DNA from: Stutzerimonas decontaminans
GTDB taxonomy: Bacteria; Pseudomonadota; Gammaproteobacteria; Pseudomonadales; Pseudomonadaceae
Direction of reading: 5' to 3'
DNA length: 64,000 nt
Assembly: GCF_000661915.1 (NCBI RefSeq)
Contig: NZ_CP007509.1
Location: 1,736,001 to 1,800,000 of the forward strand
Shown here: positions 1 to 10,784 of the stretch, one piece after another
Layout: every line of letters starts with the position of its first letter
How positions within the stretch are numbered: the stretch's first letter is position 1
Position numbers and translations under genes: made by a program
Notes under the pieces: model-generated
The model's input: only the letters and a program-made list of their open reading frames with translations
What the model was told of the DNA's origin: nothing
Database searches by the model: none

Positions 1-173
1 TGTGTCATTAGGTCGCTATCAAACCGTTGGTCAGCGATTACGTGGTACTTATTGCGCCTTAAATAGCGGCTATAGCTGCCATCGTGCGTCGAACCTGCCT
101 ACGTCAACGCTGCGATATCGCACAGGGTGTTGATTTTAAGCTCGTTCTTTGGTCGCTAATTCACGCCATAAAT

Positions 174-201
174 TTGACTCAGTTCATTTTTTCATTAATC
201 T
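174..201 (+). promoter_or_regulatory. Candidate sigma-70 promoter for fleQ
   Basis: TTGACT at 174-179 and TAATCT at 196-201 are separated by 16 bases and lie about 90 bases before the fleQ start. The -10 is a modest match, so this is a weak candidate. The remaining sequence from 1 to 289 shows no convincing gene. Confidence 0.3.
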
Positions 202-289
202 ACGCCCATCTGCCATGAGTGTGATCGCCGTTCTTCCATGGATGCGAGCGCAGGCTTTCTTTCAGCCTCTATAGAGCCCTATAAACAAG

Positions 290-1759
290 ATGTGGCGTGA
301 AACCAAGATTTTGTTGATAGATGATGATCACGACCGCCGCCGCGACTTGGCAGTCATTCTGAATTTTCTCAGTGAAGATCATTTGGCTTGCTCCAGCAGC
401 GAGTGGCAGGGCGCTGTCGCCGGTCTGGAATCCAGCCGCGTCGTCAATGGCGTTATGCTGGGTGATGTGTCCTCCAAAGGCGGAGCCGTCGAACTGATCA
501 AGCAGATGGGCAAATGGGATGAAAATGTCCCACTGATGCTCATCGGCGAGCCAGCCCATGCCGACTGGCCGGACGATGTTCGCCGTCGAGTGCTCACCAG
601 CCTGGAAATGCCGCCTAGCTATAACAAGCTGCTCGACTCCCTGCATCGCGCTCAGATTTATCGTGAAATGTACGATCAGGCCAAGTCCCGGGGTCGACAG
701 CGCGAGCCCAATCTCTTTCGTAGCCTGGTCGGTACCAGTCGAGCGGTACAGCATGTCCGGCAGATGATGGAGCAGGTCGCTGATACGGAGGCTAGCGTAC
801 TGATTCTTGGCGAATCCGGTACCGGCAAGGAAGTGGTCGCGCGAAATCTGCACTATCACTCGAAGCGGCGTCAGGGGCCCTTCGTGCCCGTCAACTGCGG
901 GGCAATCCCGGCGGAGTTGCTGGAAAGCGAGCTCTTCGGCCACGAGAAGGGCGCCTTTACCGGGGCCATCACTGCACGTGCAGGCCGCTTCGAGCTTGCA
1001 GAAGGCGGCACGCTTTTTCTCGATGAAATCGGCGATATGCCGCTGCCCATGCAGGTCAAGCTGCTGCGGGTTTTGCAGGAGCGCACCTTCGAGCGAGTCG
1101 GCAGCAACCGCACGCAGAATGCCGATGTCCGTATCATCGCGGCGACGCATAAAGATTTGGAGAAGATGATCGAGGAGGGGACCTTCCGCGAGGATCTCTA
1201 CTACCGCTTGAATGTCTTCCCAATCGAGATGGCGCCACTACGGGAGCGTGTCGAAGATATTCCGCTGCTGATGAACGAGCTGATCTCGCGAATGGAGCAT
1301 GAAAAGCGCGGCTCTATCCGATTCAATTCAGCGGCAATCATGTCGCTGTGTCGGCACGATTGGCCGGGCAACGTCCGCGAGCTGGCGAATCTGGTGGAGC
1401 GCATGGCGATCATGCATCCCTATGGGGTCATCGGTGTGATGGAGCTGCCGAAGAAATTCCGCCACGTCGATGACGACGACGAGCAATACGCAACAAGCCT
1501 GCACGATGAAATGGAAGAGCGTGCAGCAATTAGCGCGCCCATGGTCGTACCCGAAGCGCAGGCGATGCTGCCGACCGAAGGGCTGGACCTCAAGGAGTAC
1601 CTCGGCAATCTGGAGCAGGGCCTTATTCATCAGGCTCTTGAAGACGCAGGCGGCGTGGTGGCTCGGGCCGCGGAACGGCTAAGGATTCGGCGGACCACGC
1701 TGGTCGAGAAAATGCGTAAGTACGGTATGAATCGTCGCGACGACGATATGGGCGACTAG
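290..1759 (+). CDS. fleQ: Flagellar master regulator FleQ, sigma-54 enhancer-binding protein
   Basis: The 489-residue protein has the three-part architecture of FleQ. The N-terminal FleQ/receiver-like domain covers about residues 6-120. The AAA+ sigma-54 activation domain has Walker A GESGTGKE at 174-181, the sigma-54 contact loop GAFTGA at 221-226 and Walker B FLDEIGD near 243-249. A C-terminal Fis-type helix-turn-helix lies at about 455-481. In pseudomonads FleQ activates class II flagellar genes with RpoN and, depending on c-di-GMP, represses or activates exopolysaccharide genes. The neighbours fleS and fleR and the sigma-54 promoter downstream support the assignment. A strong terminator follows, so fleQ is probably monocistronic. 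Confidence 0.95.
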   Translation: MWRETKILLIDDDHDRRRDLAVILNFLSEDHLACSSSEWQGAVAGLESSRVVNGVMLGDVSSKGGAVELIKQMGKWDENVPLMLIGEPAHADWPDDVRRRVLTSLEMPPSYNKLLDSLHRAQIYREMYDQAKSRGRQREPNLFRSLVGTSRAVQHVRQMMEQVADTEASVLILGESGTGKEVVARNLHYHSKRRQGPFVPVNCGAIPAELLESELFGHEKGAFTGAITARAGRFELAEGGTLFLDEIGDMPLPMQVKLLRVLQERTFERVGSNRTQNADVRIIAATHKDLEKMIEEGTFREDLYYRLNVFPIEMAPLRERVEDIPLLMNELISRMEHEKRGSIRFNSAAIMSLCRHDWPGNVRELANLVERMAIMHPYGVIGVMELPKKFRHVDDDDEQYATSLHDEMEERAAISAPMVVPEAQAMLPTEGLDLKEYLGNLEQGLIHQALEDAGGVVARAAERLRIRRTTLVEKMRKYGMNRRDDDMGD

Positions 1760-1794
1760 CACGCTGCTAGGCGATTCTAAAAATGCGTTTCAAA

Positions 1795-1822
1795 AAAGGC
1801 CACCTGGATCAGGTGGCCTTTT
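1795..1822 (+). terminator. Rho-independent terminator of fleQ
   Basis: A near-perfect 12-bp stem (AGGCCACCTG pairing with CAGGTGGCCT, plus A/T pairs) with a GAT loop runs into a T-rich tract, 35 bases after the fleQ stop codon. Confidence 0.85.
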
Positions 1823-1872
1823 TCGTTTTGGCCTGGTCGTGTCGATGACGGGCGCTGGGAAGTGCTGAGTGG

Positions 1873-1889
1873 TGGGCACGAAGATTGCT
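1873..1889 (+). promoter_or_regulatory. Sigma-54 (-24/-12) promoter of fleSR
   Basis: The sequence GGGCACG-N4-TTGCT matches the RpoN consensus TGGCACG-N4-TTGCW. The -24 GG (1875-1876) and -12 GC (1887-1888) are exactly ten bases apart. It lies 44 bases before the GTG chosen for fleS. In P. aeruginosa fleSR is an RpoN/FleQ-dependent class II operon, so FleQ control is expected here. Confidence 0.8.
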
Positions 1890-1932
1890 GGTCCCCGTCA
1901 ACCGACTTTCTTTTGACAGGCGCAAGCGACCC

Positions 1933-3116
1933 GTGAATTCCGTCACCAAGCCATCCGAGAGTTCACTCGATGCCCCAGATGTGCTGGCGCTGACTCGATC
2001 ACTCGAGCTCTTTCGCCAGGTCTCCGGGCAGCTCGGTGAATCCGAAGAGCTGTTGCAGGTACGCGTCGCCGAGCTCAAGGGGCAACTTGCCGAGGCCGGC
2101 GAGCTTCGACGACAGGAGCTGGAGGAGAAAGAGCGTCTCGCGCAGCGATTGCAGAGCGTTCTCGACCTGCTGCCAGGTGGCGTCATCGTGATCGATGGGC
2201 AGGGTGTGGTGCGCGATGCGAACCCTGTTGGTCTTGAGCTGTTGGGCGAGCCACTCGTGGGGCACCCCTGGCGCGAGGTGATTGGCCGCTGTTTTGCGCC
2301 GCGGCGGGACGACGGGCACGAGATCTCGCTACGCAATGGTCGCCGCCTATCGATCGCTACGCGCTCGCTTGCCGGGGAACCTGGTCAGCTGGTGCTGCTC
2401 ACCGACCTTACCGAGACCCGTCGCCTCCAGGATCAGCTGGCGCGCCATGAACGGCTGTCGTCGCTAGGGCGAATGGTGGCTTCGCTTGCCCACCAGATTC
2501 GCACGCCGCTGTCCACCGCGTTGCTATATGCCAGTCACCTCGAACAGGGTGGCCTGAGCGAACAGCAACAGCAGCGCTTCGCCGGTAGCCTCAAGGCTCG
2601 CCTGCATGAACTGGAGCATCAGGTCCGTGACATGCTGATCTTCGCCCGCGGTGATCTGCCGCTGAACGACCGACTGAGTCCGGTTGCGCTGTTGTCGGCG
2701 CTGCGTTCGGCCGGCGAGCCACGTCTGCAGGGCGTCAGCGTGCGCTGGCAGTGTGACGTGCAGGGGGTGGAGGTGTTGTGCAATCGCGATACGTTGGTCG
2801 GGGCATTGCTCAATCTCATCGAGAATGCGCTACAAGCGAGCGTTGGGGGCCCGCGTCTGAAGGTGCACCTGTATCGCCGCGAAGAAACGTTGCGGATCTG
2901 CATAAGCGACCGCGGTAGAGGCATTGATGCCGAAACGCTGGGACGGTTGGGGGAGCCATTTTTTACTACCCGAACTACGGGAACCGGCCTCGGGCTGGCA
3001 GTGGCCAAGGCCGTTGCCAGAGCCCATCAAGGTGATCTGCAGTTGCAATCGCGGCCCGGGCGCGGGACCTGTGCGCTGATGAGCCTGCCGCTGATTCCAG
3101 CCACTCACAAACCGGG

Positions 3117-3120
<4 letters not shown>
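1933..3120 (+). CDS. fleS: Sensor histidine kinase FleS
   Basis: FleS is the cytoplasmic kinase of the FleSR two-component system that switches on class III flagellar genes (hook, basal body). With the GTG at 1933 it has 395 residues: a coiled coil at about 40-75, a PAS domain at 75-160, the H-box with His187 (LAHQIRTPL) and a C-terminal HATPase with N-box NLIENALQAS and glycine boxes DRGRGID and GTGLGLAV. No membrane segment is visible. An open frame extends upstream to a TTG at 1885, but that codon lies inside the sigma-54 -12 element, so the GTG is preferred. The stop overlaps the fleR start (ATGA), implying translational coupling. Confidence 0.9.
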
Positions 3121-4517
<1,397 letters not shown>

Positions 4518-4578
4518 CCGCGCTTCGCTCAACGTCGCTCTGATAAGCTGCCGCCAACCTCATGATGGAGAATTCCAG

Positions 4579-5238
4579 GTGCATAAAGACTTCTGGCAGG
4601 AGCGCTGGGCTCGCAACGAGATCGGTTTTCACCTTGACGATGTTCATCCTGGATTGCGCCGTCACTGGTCGCGACTTGCTCTATCCGAGGGTGCGACGGT
4701 GCTGGTGCCGCTGTGTGGCAAGAGCCTGGATATGGTTTGGCTTGCCGGGCAAGGGTTTAAGGTCGTGGGGGTGGAGCTGAGCGAGAAGGCCGTCCAAACG
4801 TTCTTTTCGGAGCAGCAGCTCGAAGCTGAAGTATCCCAGAGCGGGCCGTTCAGGATTTATCGCTCCGGTGCGTTGGAAATTCGTTGCGGAGATTTTTTCG
4901 CGCTTAGCGCGGCCGATGTCGTCGGGTGCCGGGCTGTCTACGACCGCGCTGCGCTGATCGCACTGCCCCCGCCGATGCGTCAGCGCTATGCGGCGCTTCT
5001 GTCGGCCATCCTGCCGACCGGTTGTCAGCAGCTATTGGTCACCTTGGACTATGACCAGGCGGAGATGGACGGCCCGCCCTTCGCCGTGAGTCGCGGCGAA
5101 GTGAGCGATCTGTATGCCTCTGAATGGAACGTGGAGCTGCTGGAAGCCAAGGAGGTACTGCAGCGTAATCCCAAGATGCGCGAGCGCGGCCTGACGCGCC
5201 TCGAGGAGCACTTCCATTGGCTACAACGGCGGGTATGA
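4579..5238 (+). CDS. tpm: Thiopurine S-methyltransferase
   Basis: This 219-residue, SAM-dependent bacterial TPMT methylates thiopurines. Family members are linked to tellurite resistance and selenium methylation. The start is HKDFWQERW, the usual TPMT N-terminus, from a GTG preceded by GGAG nine bases upstream. The SAM-binding segment VLVPLCGKSLDMVWLA and the motif YDRAALIALPP are present. The open frame extends upstream into fleR, but that extension has no family resemblance. The gene begins 61 bases after fleR on the same strand and may be read through from the fleSR operon. Confidence 0.9.
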   Translation: MHKDFWQERWARNEIGFHLDDVHPGLRRHWSRLALSEGATVLVPLCGKSLDMVWLAGQGFKVVGVELSEKAVQTFFSEQQLEAEVSQSGPFRIYRSGALEIRCGDFFALSAADVVGCRAVYDRAALIALPPPMRQRYAALLSAILPTGCQQLLVTLDYDQAEMDGPPFAVSRGEVSDLYASEWNVELLEAKEVLQRNPKMRERGLTRLEEHFHWLQRRV

Positions 5239-5263
5239 CCCGACGCAGGTAACGTTGAAACGA

Positions 5264-5908
5264 TCAGCTGTCGGCCTGTAAGCGGCGAATGAAAGTGTCG
5301 GCTTCGTCGATGGCGCGCTGCATGTCCGCCATCAGCTGGTCGACATTGCCCTGCAGCGTTCGGTATTCGCCGTGCAATGCGCTGATCGCGCGGGCATTGA
5401 GGTTGTGCTTGAGAAACAGGACCTGGTCGCGCAGTACGCTAAGCACCGGATCGATGCGCTTCTCGGCCGCCTTCATGCGCTGAAGCAGGGTCCGGTATTC
5501 GGCTCTGGTACGGCTTAGTTCCTTTGCGCTGGCGACTTTCAGGCTGGCGTTGCTGTATTGCTTGAGCTCGCTTTCCCACTCCTTGAATAACGCGTCAGCC
5601 ACGTCTTCGACCGCCTCGATGCGAAGTCGAACATCGCGGGCGCTTGCCACGCTGGCTTCGTACTCTCTGTTGAGTGCGTCATAACGCTTCTCCAGGTCAC
5701 CGCCCTTGACCTCGACGACACTGCGATAGCGCTCCAGGGCGTCCTTGAACTGTTGCTTGGCTTGCTGTTGGGAGTCACGGGCATCTTCCACTCGGTCGAC
5801 CAGAATGTCGCGCTTATGAATGCCGGCCTTCTCCATGGCCGAGTAGTAGGCGCTCTGACAGCCAATGAGGGTGAGGAGGGCGCAGCAGGCGAATATGAGG
5901 CGACGCAT
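5264..5908 (-). CDS. DUF2959 family lipoprotein
   Basis: The 214-residue protein has a lipoprotein signal peptide with lipobox LIGC at 14-17 and no Asp at +2, so outer-membrane sorting is likely. The rest is almost entirely charged, heptad-like helix, as in the DUF2959 family, whose function is unknown. It lies downstream of htpX on the same strand, but a terminator separates them, so it probably has its own promoter. Confidence 0.75.
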   Translation of the reverse strand: MRRLIFACCALLTLIGCQSAYYSAMEKAGIHKRDILVDRVEDARDSQQQAKQQFKDALERYRSVVEVKGGDLEKRYDALNREYEASVASARDVRLRIEAVEDVADALFKEWESELKQYSNASLKVASAKELSRTRAEYRTLLQRMKAAEKRIDPVLSVLRDQVLFLKHNLNARAISALHGEYRTLQGNVDQLMADMQRAIDEADTFIRRLQADS

Positions 5909-5949
5909 GGCAGTTCCTTGGGCGCAGGATGAGATTACGTAGACAAATA

Positions 5950-5973
5950 AAAAGGGCGACTTGCGTCGCCCTT
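5950..5973 (-). terminator. Rho-independent terminator of htpX
   Basis: Stem AAGGGCGAC / GTCGCCCTT with a four-base loop. On the minus strand it ends in a T-rich tail, 17 bases beyond the htpX stop. Confidence 0.8.
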
Positions 5974-5989
5974 GCTGCGTTTGCTGCTC

Positions 5990-6862
5990 TCAGCCGCGCT
6001 GGCGCAGGGCTTCGATGCGATCTTCCAGCGGTGGGTGAGTCATGAACAGCCCGGCCAGGCCATGCTTCAGTGAGCCGTTGATGCCGAATGCCTTGAGGGT
6101 GTCGGGCATGTGGACCGGCATACCCTGTTCGGCGCGCAGGCGCTGCAAGGCGCCGATCATGGCGTTGGTGCCGGCCAGTTGAGCACCGGCCTCGTCGGCA
6201 CGGTATTCACGTTTGCGCGAGAACCACATGACGATAATGCTGGCGAGCAGGCCCAGTACCAGTTCAGCAAAAATAGTCGCGACAAAGTAGCCAATGCCGT
6301 GGCCGTCCTCATTCTTCAGGATGGCCTTGTCGACAAAGTTGCCAAAGATACGAGCGAAGAACATCACGAAGGTATTCACCACACCCTGGATCAGCGCCAG
6401 GGTCACCATGTCGCCGTTGGCCACGTGGCCGATCTCGTGGGCAAGCACCGCTTTCACCTCATCCGGCGAGAAGCGCTCGAGCAGCCCCTGGCTGACCGCC
6501 ACCAGTGCATCGTTGCGGTTCCAACCGGTGGCAAAGGCGTTGGCCTCATAGGCCGGGAAGATGCCGACCTCCGGCATCTTGATGCCTGCTTCGCGCGACA
6601 ATTGCTCGACGGTTTGCAGCAGCCACTGCTCGTGACGGGTGCGCGGCTGGCTGATGATTTCGGTGCGGGTGCTCATCTTCGCCATCCACTTGGAGATGAA
6701 CAGCGAAATCAGCGAGCCCGCGAAGCCGAAGACCGCGCAGAAGACCAGCAGGCTGCCGTAGTTCTGGCCGGTATAGCGATCGACCCCAAGAAGTTTCAGG
6801 GTGATGCTGGCGATGACCAGTACCGCAAGGTTGGTGGCCAGGAACAAGAAAATGCGCATCAT
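5990..6862 (-). CDS. htpX: Membrane zinc metalloprotease HtpX
   Basis: HtpX is an inner-membrane M48B protease that removes misfolded membrane proteins together with FtsH, and is usually heat or envelope-stress induced. The 290-residue protein has two N-terminal membrane helices (about 4-23 and 36-55), the zinc-binding motif HEIGH in [12 protein letters not shown], a second hydrophobic pair (about 155-215) and the downstream glutamate region [15 protein letters not shown]. The length is typical. A 23-residue open extension on the opposite strand is a shadow. Confidence 0.93.
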   Translation of the reverse strand: MMRIFLFLATNLAVLVIASITLKLLGVDRYTGQNYGSLLVFCAVFGFAGSLISLFISKWMAKMSTRTEIISQPRTRHEQWLLQTVEQLSREAGIKMPEVGIFPAYEANAFATGWNRNDALVAVSQGLLERFSPDEVKAVLAHEIGHVANGDMVTLALIQGVVNTFVMFFARIFGNFVDKAILKNEDGHGIGYFVATIFAELVLGLLASIIVMWFSRKREYRADEAGAQLAGTNAMIGALQRLRAEQGMPVHMPDTLKAFGINGSLKHGLAGLFMTHPPLEDRIEALRQRG

Positions 6863-6949
6863 GTTGCGGCAGACTCCGGGTAGGAATTGAAGAACGATAG
6901 GCTATATAAGGTGCGCCCTTGAGCTATTCAACCGAGCGACTATTTCAAG

Positions 6950-7420
6950 CTATGTCGCCTGCCCGGACAGGCTGGAGTGCAACGGCGCGCCGGAGTCGTT
7001 TTCGAACAGCAAACGGGCAAGCTGGGCAATGCGCTCGCCGTGCCCGTCCTTGATGGCGGTACGAAGCTGGTGGGCGAGACTGGCCTGAATGCGCAGGATG
7101 CTGAGGGGTAGGCTGAGGTCGCTGGTCATCTGCCCCGGCACTGCCCGTGTCAGGCGCATGAAGGCTTTCTCGGTGAGCACCGCCTGGTCCAGGGCCTGGA
7201 ACTGAATGGTGCTGTCGAAGCGGATATAGCCTTCTTCGGCTAGCCAGAGCATGGCGCCCAGGCAGCTTTGGTGGCGTTTGGAGGGAAGGCCGAATTCATC
7301 CGGCTCTTCCCGACCGATCAGATCTTCGATGTACAGCGCAACCTTGCGCGGGAAAGCCTGGTAGAGCATGAGCAGGCCGCCCGCTGCGTCCTTGTAGAAA
7401 TCGTCAATCTGCAGATCCAT
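6950..7420 (-). CDS. Conserved hypothetical protein beside alaA
   Basis: The 156-residue protein has no signal peptide, membrane segment or recognised catalytic motif and looks like a soluble, mostly helical protein. It starts five bases after the alaA stop on the same strand, so the two are very likely cotranscribed. I recognise it only as a type of small uncharacterised protein found near this aminotransferase in pseudomonads, which is a weak recollection. No function is proposed. Confidence 0.65.
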   Translation of the reverse strand: MDLQIDDFYKDAAGGLLMLYQAFPRKVALYIEDLIGREEPDEFGLPSKRHQSCLGAMLWLAEEGYIRFDSTIQFQALDQAVLTEKAFMRLTRAVPGQMTSDLSLPLSILRIQASLAHQLRTAIKDGHGERIAQLARLLFENDSGAPLHSSLSGQAT

Positions 7421-7425
7421 CGGCG

Positions 7426-8637
7426 CTACTGCTGGTAAGTCTTGAGGAAGTTGCCGATGCGGCCGATGGCCTGCTCCAGATCATCTACGCGGGGCAAGGT
7501 GACCACGCGGAAGTGATCAGGCCACGGCCAGTTGAACGCGGTGCCCTGAACAATCAGCAGCTTCTCAGCCAGAAGCAGGTCGAGCACGAATTTTTCATCG
7601 TTGTGGATCGGGCAGATCTTTGGGTCGATCCGGGGAAACGCATACAGCGCGCCCATGGGCTTGACGCAACTGATGCCCGGGATGTCGTTGAGTAGTTCCC
7701 AGGTGCGGTTACGCTGCTCGAGCAGGCGGCCCGGGGGCAGAATCAGGTCGTTGATGCTCTGATAGCCGCCGAGTGCGGTCTGTATCGCGTGCTGCGATGG
7801 CACGTTGGCACACAAACGCATGTTGGCGAGGATGTCCAGGCCTTCGATATAGCTCTGTGCCCTGTGTTTGGGGCCAGAGATCGCCACCCAGCCCGAACGG
7901 AAGCCGGCAACCCGGTAGGACTTGGACAAGCCGTTGAACGTCAGGCAGAGCACGTCCGGCGCCAGTGAGGCGGTGGAGATGTGCACCGCATCGTCATAGA
8001 GGATCTTGTCGTAGATCTCGTCGGAGAACAGCACCAGCTTGTGCTGGCGTGCCAGTTCCACCATGCCTTCGAGCACTTCCTTCGGATAGACCGCGCCGGT
8101 GGGATTGTTCGGGTTGATCAGCACCAGTGCTTTGGTGTTTGACGTGATTTTTGCCTTGATGTCGGCCAAGTCAGGCCACCAGTTGGCCTGTTCATCGCAG
8201 AGGTAATGCACGGGCTTGCCGCCAGCCAGGCTGACCGCTGCAGTCCACAGTGGGTAGTCCGGGGCGGGAATCAGCACTTCGTCGCCATTATTCAGCAAGG
8301 CCTGCATGGACATGACGATCAGCTCGGACACCCCGTTACCCAGGTAGATATCCTCGATGCCGACGCCTTCCACCTGCTTCTGCTGGTAGTACTGCATGAT
8401 CGCCTTGCGGGCGCTGAACAGGCCTTTCGAGTCGCTATAGCCTTGTGCAGTTGGCAGATTGCGGATCACGTCCTGGAGGATTTCCTCCGGTGCTTCGAAA
8501 CCGAACGGCGCCGGGTTGCCGATGTTCAGCTTGAGGATGCGATGGCCTTCCTCTTCCAGGCGTTTGGCGTGCTTGAGCACGGGCCCACGGATGTCGTAAC
8601 AGACATTGGCGAGCTTGTTCGATTTGCTGACCTGCAT
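7426..8637 (-). CDS. alaA: Glutamate-pyruvate aminotransferase, AlaA (YfbQ) type
   Basis: This is a fold-type I PLP-dependent class I/II aminotransferase of 403 residues, close to E. coli AlaA/YfbQ in length and motifs. Visible features include the PLP-binding segment NPNNPTGAVYP, the catalytic lysine in LSKSYRVAGFRSGW, and the C-terminal substrate-carboxylate arginine region DHFRVVTLPR. AlaA makes L-alanine from pyruvate and glutamate. It is transcribed divergently from msrB and appears to form an operon with the small gene downstream. Confidence 0.85.
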   Translation of the reverse strand: MQVSKSNKLANVCYDIRGPVLKHAKRLEEEGHRILKLNIGNPAPFGFEAPEEILQDVIRNLPTAQGYSDSKGLFSARKAIMQYYQQKQVEGVGIEDIYLGNGVSELIVMSMQALLNNGDEVLIPAPDYPLWTAAVSLAGGKPVHYLCDEQANWWPDLADIKAKITSNTKALVLINPNNPTGAVYPKEVLEGMVELARQHKLVLFSDEIYDKILYDDAVHISTASLAPDVLCLTFNGLSKSYRVAGFRSGWVAISGPKHRAQSYIEGLDILANMRLCANVPSQHAIQTALGGYQSINDLILPPGRLLEQRNRTWELLNDIPGISCVKPMGALYAFPRIDPKICPIHNDEKFVLDLLLAEKLLIVQGTAFNWPWPDHFRVVTLPRVDDLEQAIGRIGNFLKTYQQ

Positions 8638-8827
8638 GATCCTGAGTGTCCCGAAGTGAAAACGCGCCAGTTCCGGAAATGGCTGGCCGCGCTTGGCATG
8701 AACCCGGGCGCCTTGGCAGTCGGAAACCCCGCTGCCAGACTAGGCGTCGAAGAGGGACGCATGATACGTGCGCCCCGACCACCGGAAAAGGTACAGATCG
8801 GCCTTTTTTGAGCTGAGGAGTGTATCG

Positions 8828-9226
8828 ATGGATAAGCTGGAAAAACCGCTCGACGTCTGGCGCGAGGAGCTGTCCGATGAACAGTTCCAAATTTGCCGGC
8901 TGGGCGCCACAGAGCGGCCCTTCACCGGTAAGTACAACGACACAAAGACGCCCGGCATCTACCATTGCGCCTGTTGTGACGCGCCGCTGTTCGATGCAGA
9001 CGCCAAGTTCGACTCCGGCTGTGGTTGGCCCAGTTACTTCCAGCCCGTTAGTGATACAGCGATCGCCAGCCTGGACGATTTCAGTCACGGTATGCACCGG
9101 ATCGAGGTCAGATGCGCGCGCTGCGATGCCCATCTTGGTCATGTATTTCCTGACGGCCCGAAGCCAACCGGATTGCGCTACTGCATCAATTCAGCCTCTC
9201 TCAACCTGAAACCGCGCGAGGCCTGA
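8828..9226 (+). CDS. msrB: Peptide-methionine (R)-S-oxide reductase MsrB
   Basis: MsrB repairs methionine-R-sulfoxide in oxidised proteins. With the ATG at 8828 the protein has 132 residues. It carries the structural zinc site Cys47/Cys50 and Cys96/Cys99, the substrate motif GCGWPSY at 64-70 and catalytic Cys119 (RYCINSASL). GAGGAG just upstream supports this start over a longer open frame that begins 60 bases earlier. A glutathione peroxidase gene follows after 27 bases, giving a two-gene peroxide/oxidation repair operon. Confidence 0.93.
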   Translation: MDKLEKPLDVWREELSDEQFQICRLGATERPFTGKYNDTKTPGIYHCACCDAPLFDADAKFDSGCGWPSYFQPVSDTAIASLDDFSHGMHRIEVRCARCDAHLGHVFPDGPKPTGLRYCINSASLNLKPREA

Positions 9227-9253
9227 AGTCTCGTCGGTCGCAAGGAGCCGCGC

Positions 9254-9736
9254 ATGCACGATCCATTGCTGGATATCCCCTGTGTCACCATCGAGGGCGA
9301 GACAAAGACGCTTGCCGACTTCGGCGCCAAGGTGCTGCTGGTGGTGAACACCGCCAGCCAGTGTGGCTTCACGCCGCAGTACAAGGGGCTGGAGGAGCTG
9401 TGGCAGCGTTATGGCGAACGCGGATTGGTAGTGCTCGGCTTCCCTTGCAATCAGTTCGGCCGACAGGAACCGGACGCTGAACAGGAGATAGCCGCGTTCT
9501 GCGAGCGGCGTTTTGGCGTCTCTTTTCCGCTGTTCGCCAAGGTCGAAGTCAACGGCGGGGAGGCGCACCCGCTGTTTATCGAACTGAAGAAGCGCGCGCC
9601 TGGCCTTCTGGGTAGCAAGGCGATCAAGTGGAATTTCACCAAGTTCCTAATCTCCGATCAGGGTAGGACAGTCAGGCGTTATGCCTCCCGTACTGCGCCG
9701 CAGGCGCTGGCGGCGGAAATCGAAGCGTTGCTGTGA
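9254..9736 (+). CDS. Glutathione peroxidase family protein
   Basis: This 160-residue thiol peroxidase of the GPx/BtuE family reduces peroxides, in bacteria often with thioredoxin rather than glutathione. It shows the peroxidatic cysteine Cys37 in NTASQCGFTPQY, the FPCNQFGRQEP motif at 63-73 and the WNFTKF motif that completes the catalytic tetrad. There is no signal peptide, so it acts in the cytoplasm. It lies directly downstream of msrB and ends before a strong terminator. Confidence 0.9.
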   Translation: MHDPLLDIPCVTIEGETKTLADFGAKVLLVVNTASQCGFTPQYKGLEELWQRYGERGLVVLGFPCNQFGRQEPDAEQEIAAFCERRFGVSFPLFAKVEVNGGEAHPLFIELKKRAPGLLGSKAIKWNFTKFLISDQGRTVRRYASRTAPQALAAEIEALL

Positions 9737-9781
9737 TTGCCGCGGATCAAACGCGCGAGATGTTTTAGTTGGGTATTGTTC

Positions 9782-9804
9782 GGCCCGGTCAAGCCGGGCC
9801 TTTT
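9782..9804 (+). terminator. Rho-independent terminator of msrB-gpx
   Basis: Perfect 7-bp GC stem GGCCCGG / CCGGGCC with a five-base loop, followed by TTTT. Confidence 0.85.
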
Positions 9805-9822
9805 CGTATCTGGAGTGATCCA

Positions 9823-10713
9823 ATGGATGTCGAGTTGAAGGCCTTCTTGCAGCGTGCCGAGGATTTGCTGGTACGTATCGAGCCGCTGTTGCCCACGCAG
9901 CCACCGGTGATCGATTGGGGGTGCACATTGGCGGCGCGCTGGCAGCGGGATGCTCGCAGGGGCTTTTTGGCGCCGCTGGAGGTCAGTCTGGACCTGAGCC
10001 TCGCGGACCTGATCGGTGTCGATCGCCAGCGCGATCTGCTGGCAGCCAACACCCGCCAGTTCGTAGATGGGCTGCCGGCCAATCATGTGTTGCTCTGGGG
10101 CGCCCGAGGCACGGGCAAGTCCTCGTTGATCCGTGCCCTATTGGCCGAATATGCCGGACGTGGGCTCCGCCTGGTCGAGATCGAGCGTGACCACCTGGCG
10201 GATCTTCCTCGGGTGGTGGAGCAGCTCGCTGAGCTGCAGCAGGCGTTCGTGCTGTTCTGTGACGATCTCTCGTTCGAAGCGGGAGAGGGCGACTATCGGG
10301 TGCTCAAGAGTGTGCTCGACGGATCGCTGGAGCGAGCACCGCAAAACGTGTTGTTGTACGCGACCTCCAATCGCCGGCATCTGGTTCCGGAGCGTCAGAG
10401 CGATAACGAGAACTGGCAGATGGTCGACGGGGAGTTGCATCCGAACGAAGCCGTGGAAGACAAGATTGCGCTGTCTGATCGTTTTGGCCTGTGGCTGTCG
10501 TTCTATCCCTTTACTCAGCAGCATTACCTCAGTGTGGTGCACCACTGGATCGATTCGCTGGCGCGCGGCGCCCAATTGCAGTGGGACTGGGACGAAGCGT
10601 TGGAGAAGGATGCGATTCGCTGGGCCACCGGGCGGGGCAATCGTAATGGCCGTTGCGCCTACCAGTACGCCCGCCAATGGGTAGGCAAGCGCCTGCTCGA
10701 GGCGCGCGGCTGA
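9823..10713 (+). CDS. DUF815 family ATP-binding protein
   Basis: The 296-residue AAA-type P-loop protein has Walker A GARGTGKS at 93-100, a Walker B-like stretch VLFCDDLSFE and the segment LYATSNRRHLVP (sensor-like), as in the DUF815 family. Its cellular role is not established. The ATG at 9823 is chosen because the longer open frame would start inside the preceding terminator. It is a single-gene unit facing a convergent GST gene. Confidence 0.8.
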   Translation: MDVELKAFLQRAEDLLVRIEPLLPTQPPVIDWGCTLAARWQRDARRGFLAPLEVSLDLSLADLIGVDRQRDLLAANTRQFVDGLPANHVLLWGARGTGKSSLIRALLAEYAGRGLRLVEIERDHLADLPRVVEQLAELQQAFVLFCDDLSFEAGEGDYRVLKSVLDGSLERAPQNVLLYATSNRRHLVPERQSDNENWQMVDGELHPNEAVEDKIALSDRFGLWLSFYPFTQQHYLSVVHHWIDSLARGAQLQWDWDEALEKDAIRWATGRGNRNGRCAYQYARQWVGKRLLEARG

Positions 10714-10784
10714 GCGCGGGTTGCAAACACCTTGGCGCGCCGCTGCGTTGTGTTGGCAGCGGGCCTTGAGGGGGCAGACGTCGA

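Noticed and set aside
269..1150. 293-codon frame antisense to fleQ
   Set aside because: A long antisense shadow of a well-supported gene in GC-rich DNA; no family features.
1885..1932. TTG start giving a 411-residue FleS
   Set aside because: The TTG is part of the sigma-54 -12 element, so it would not be transcribed.
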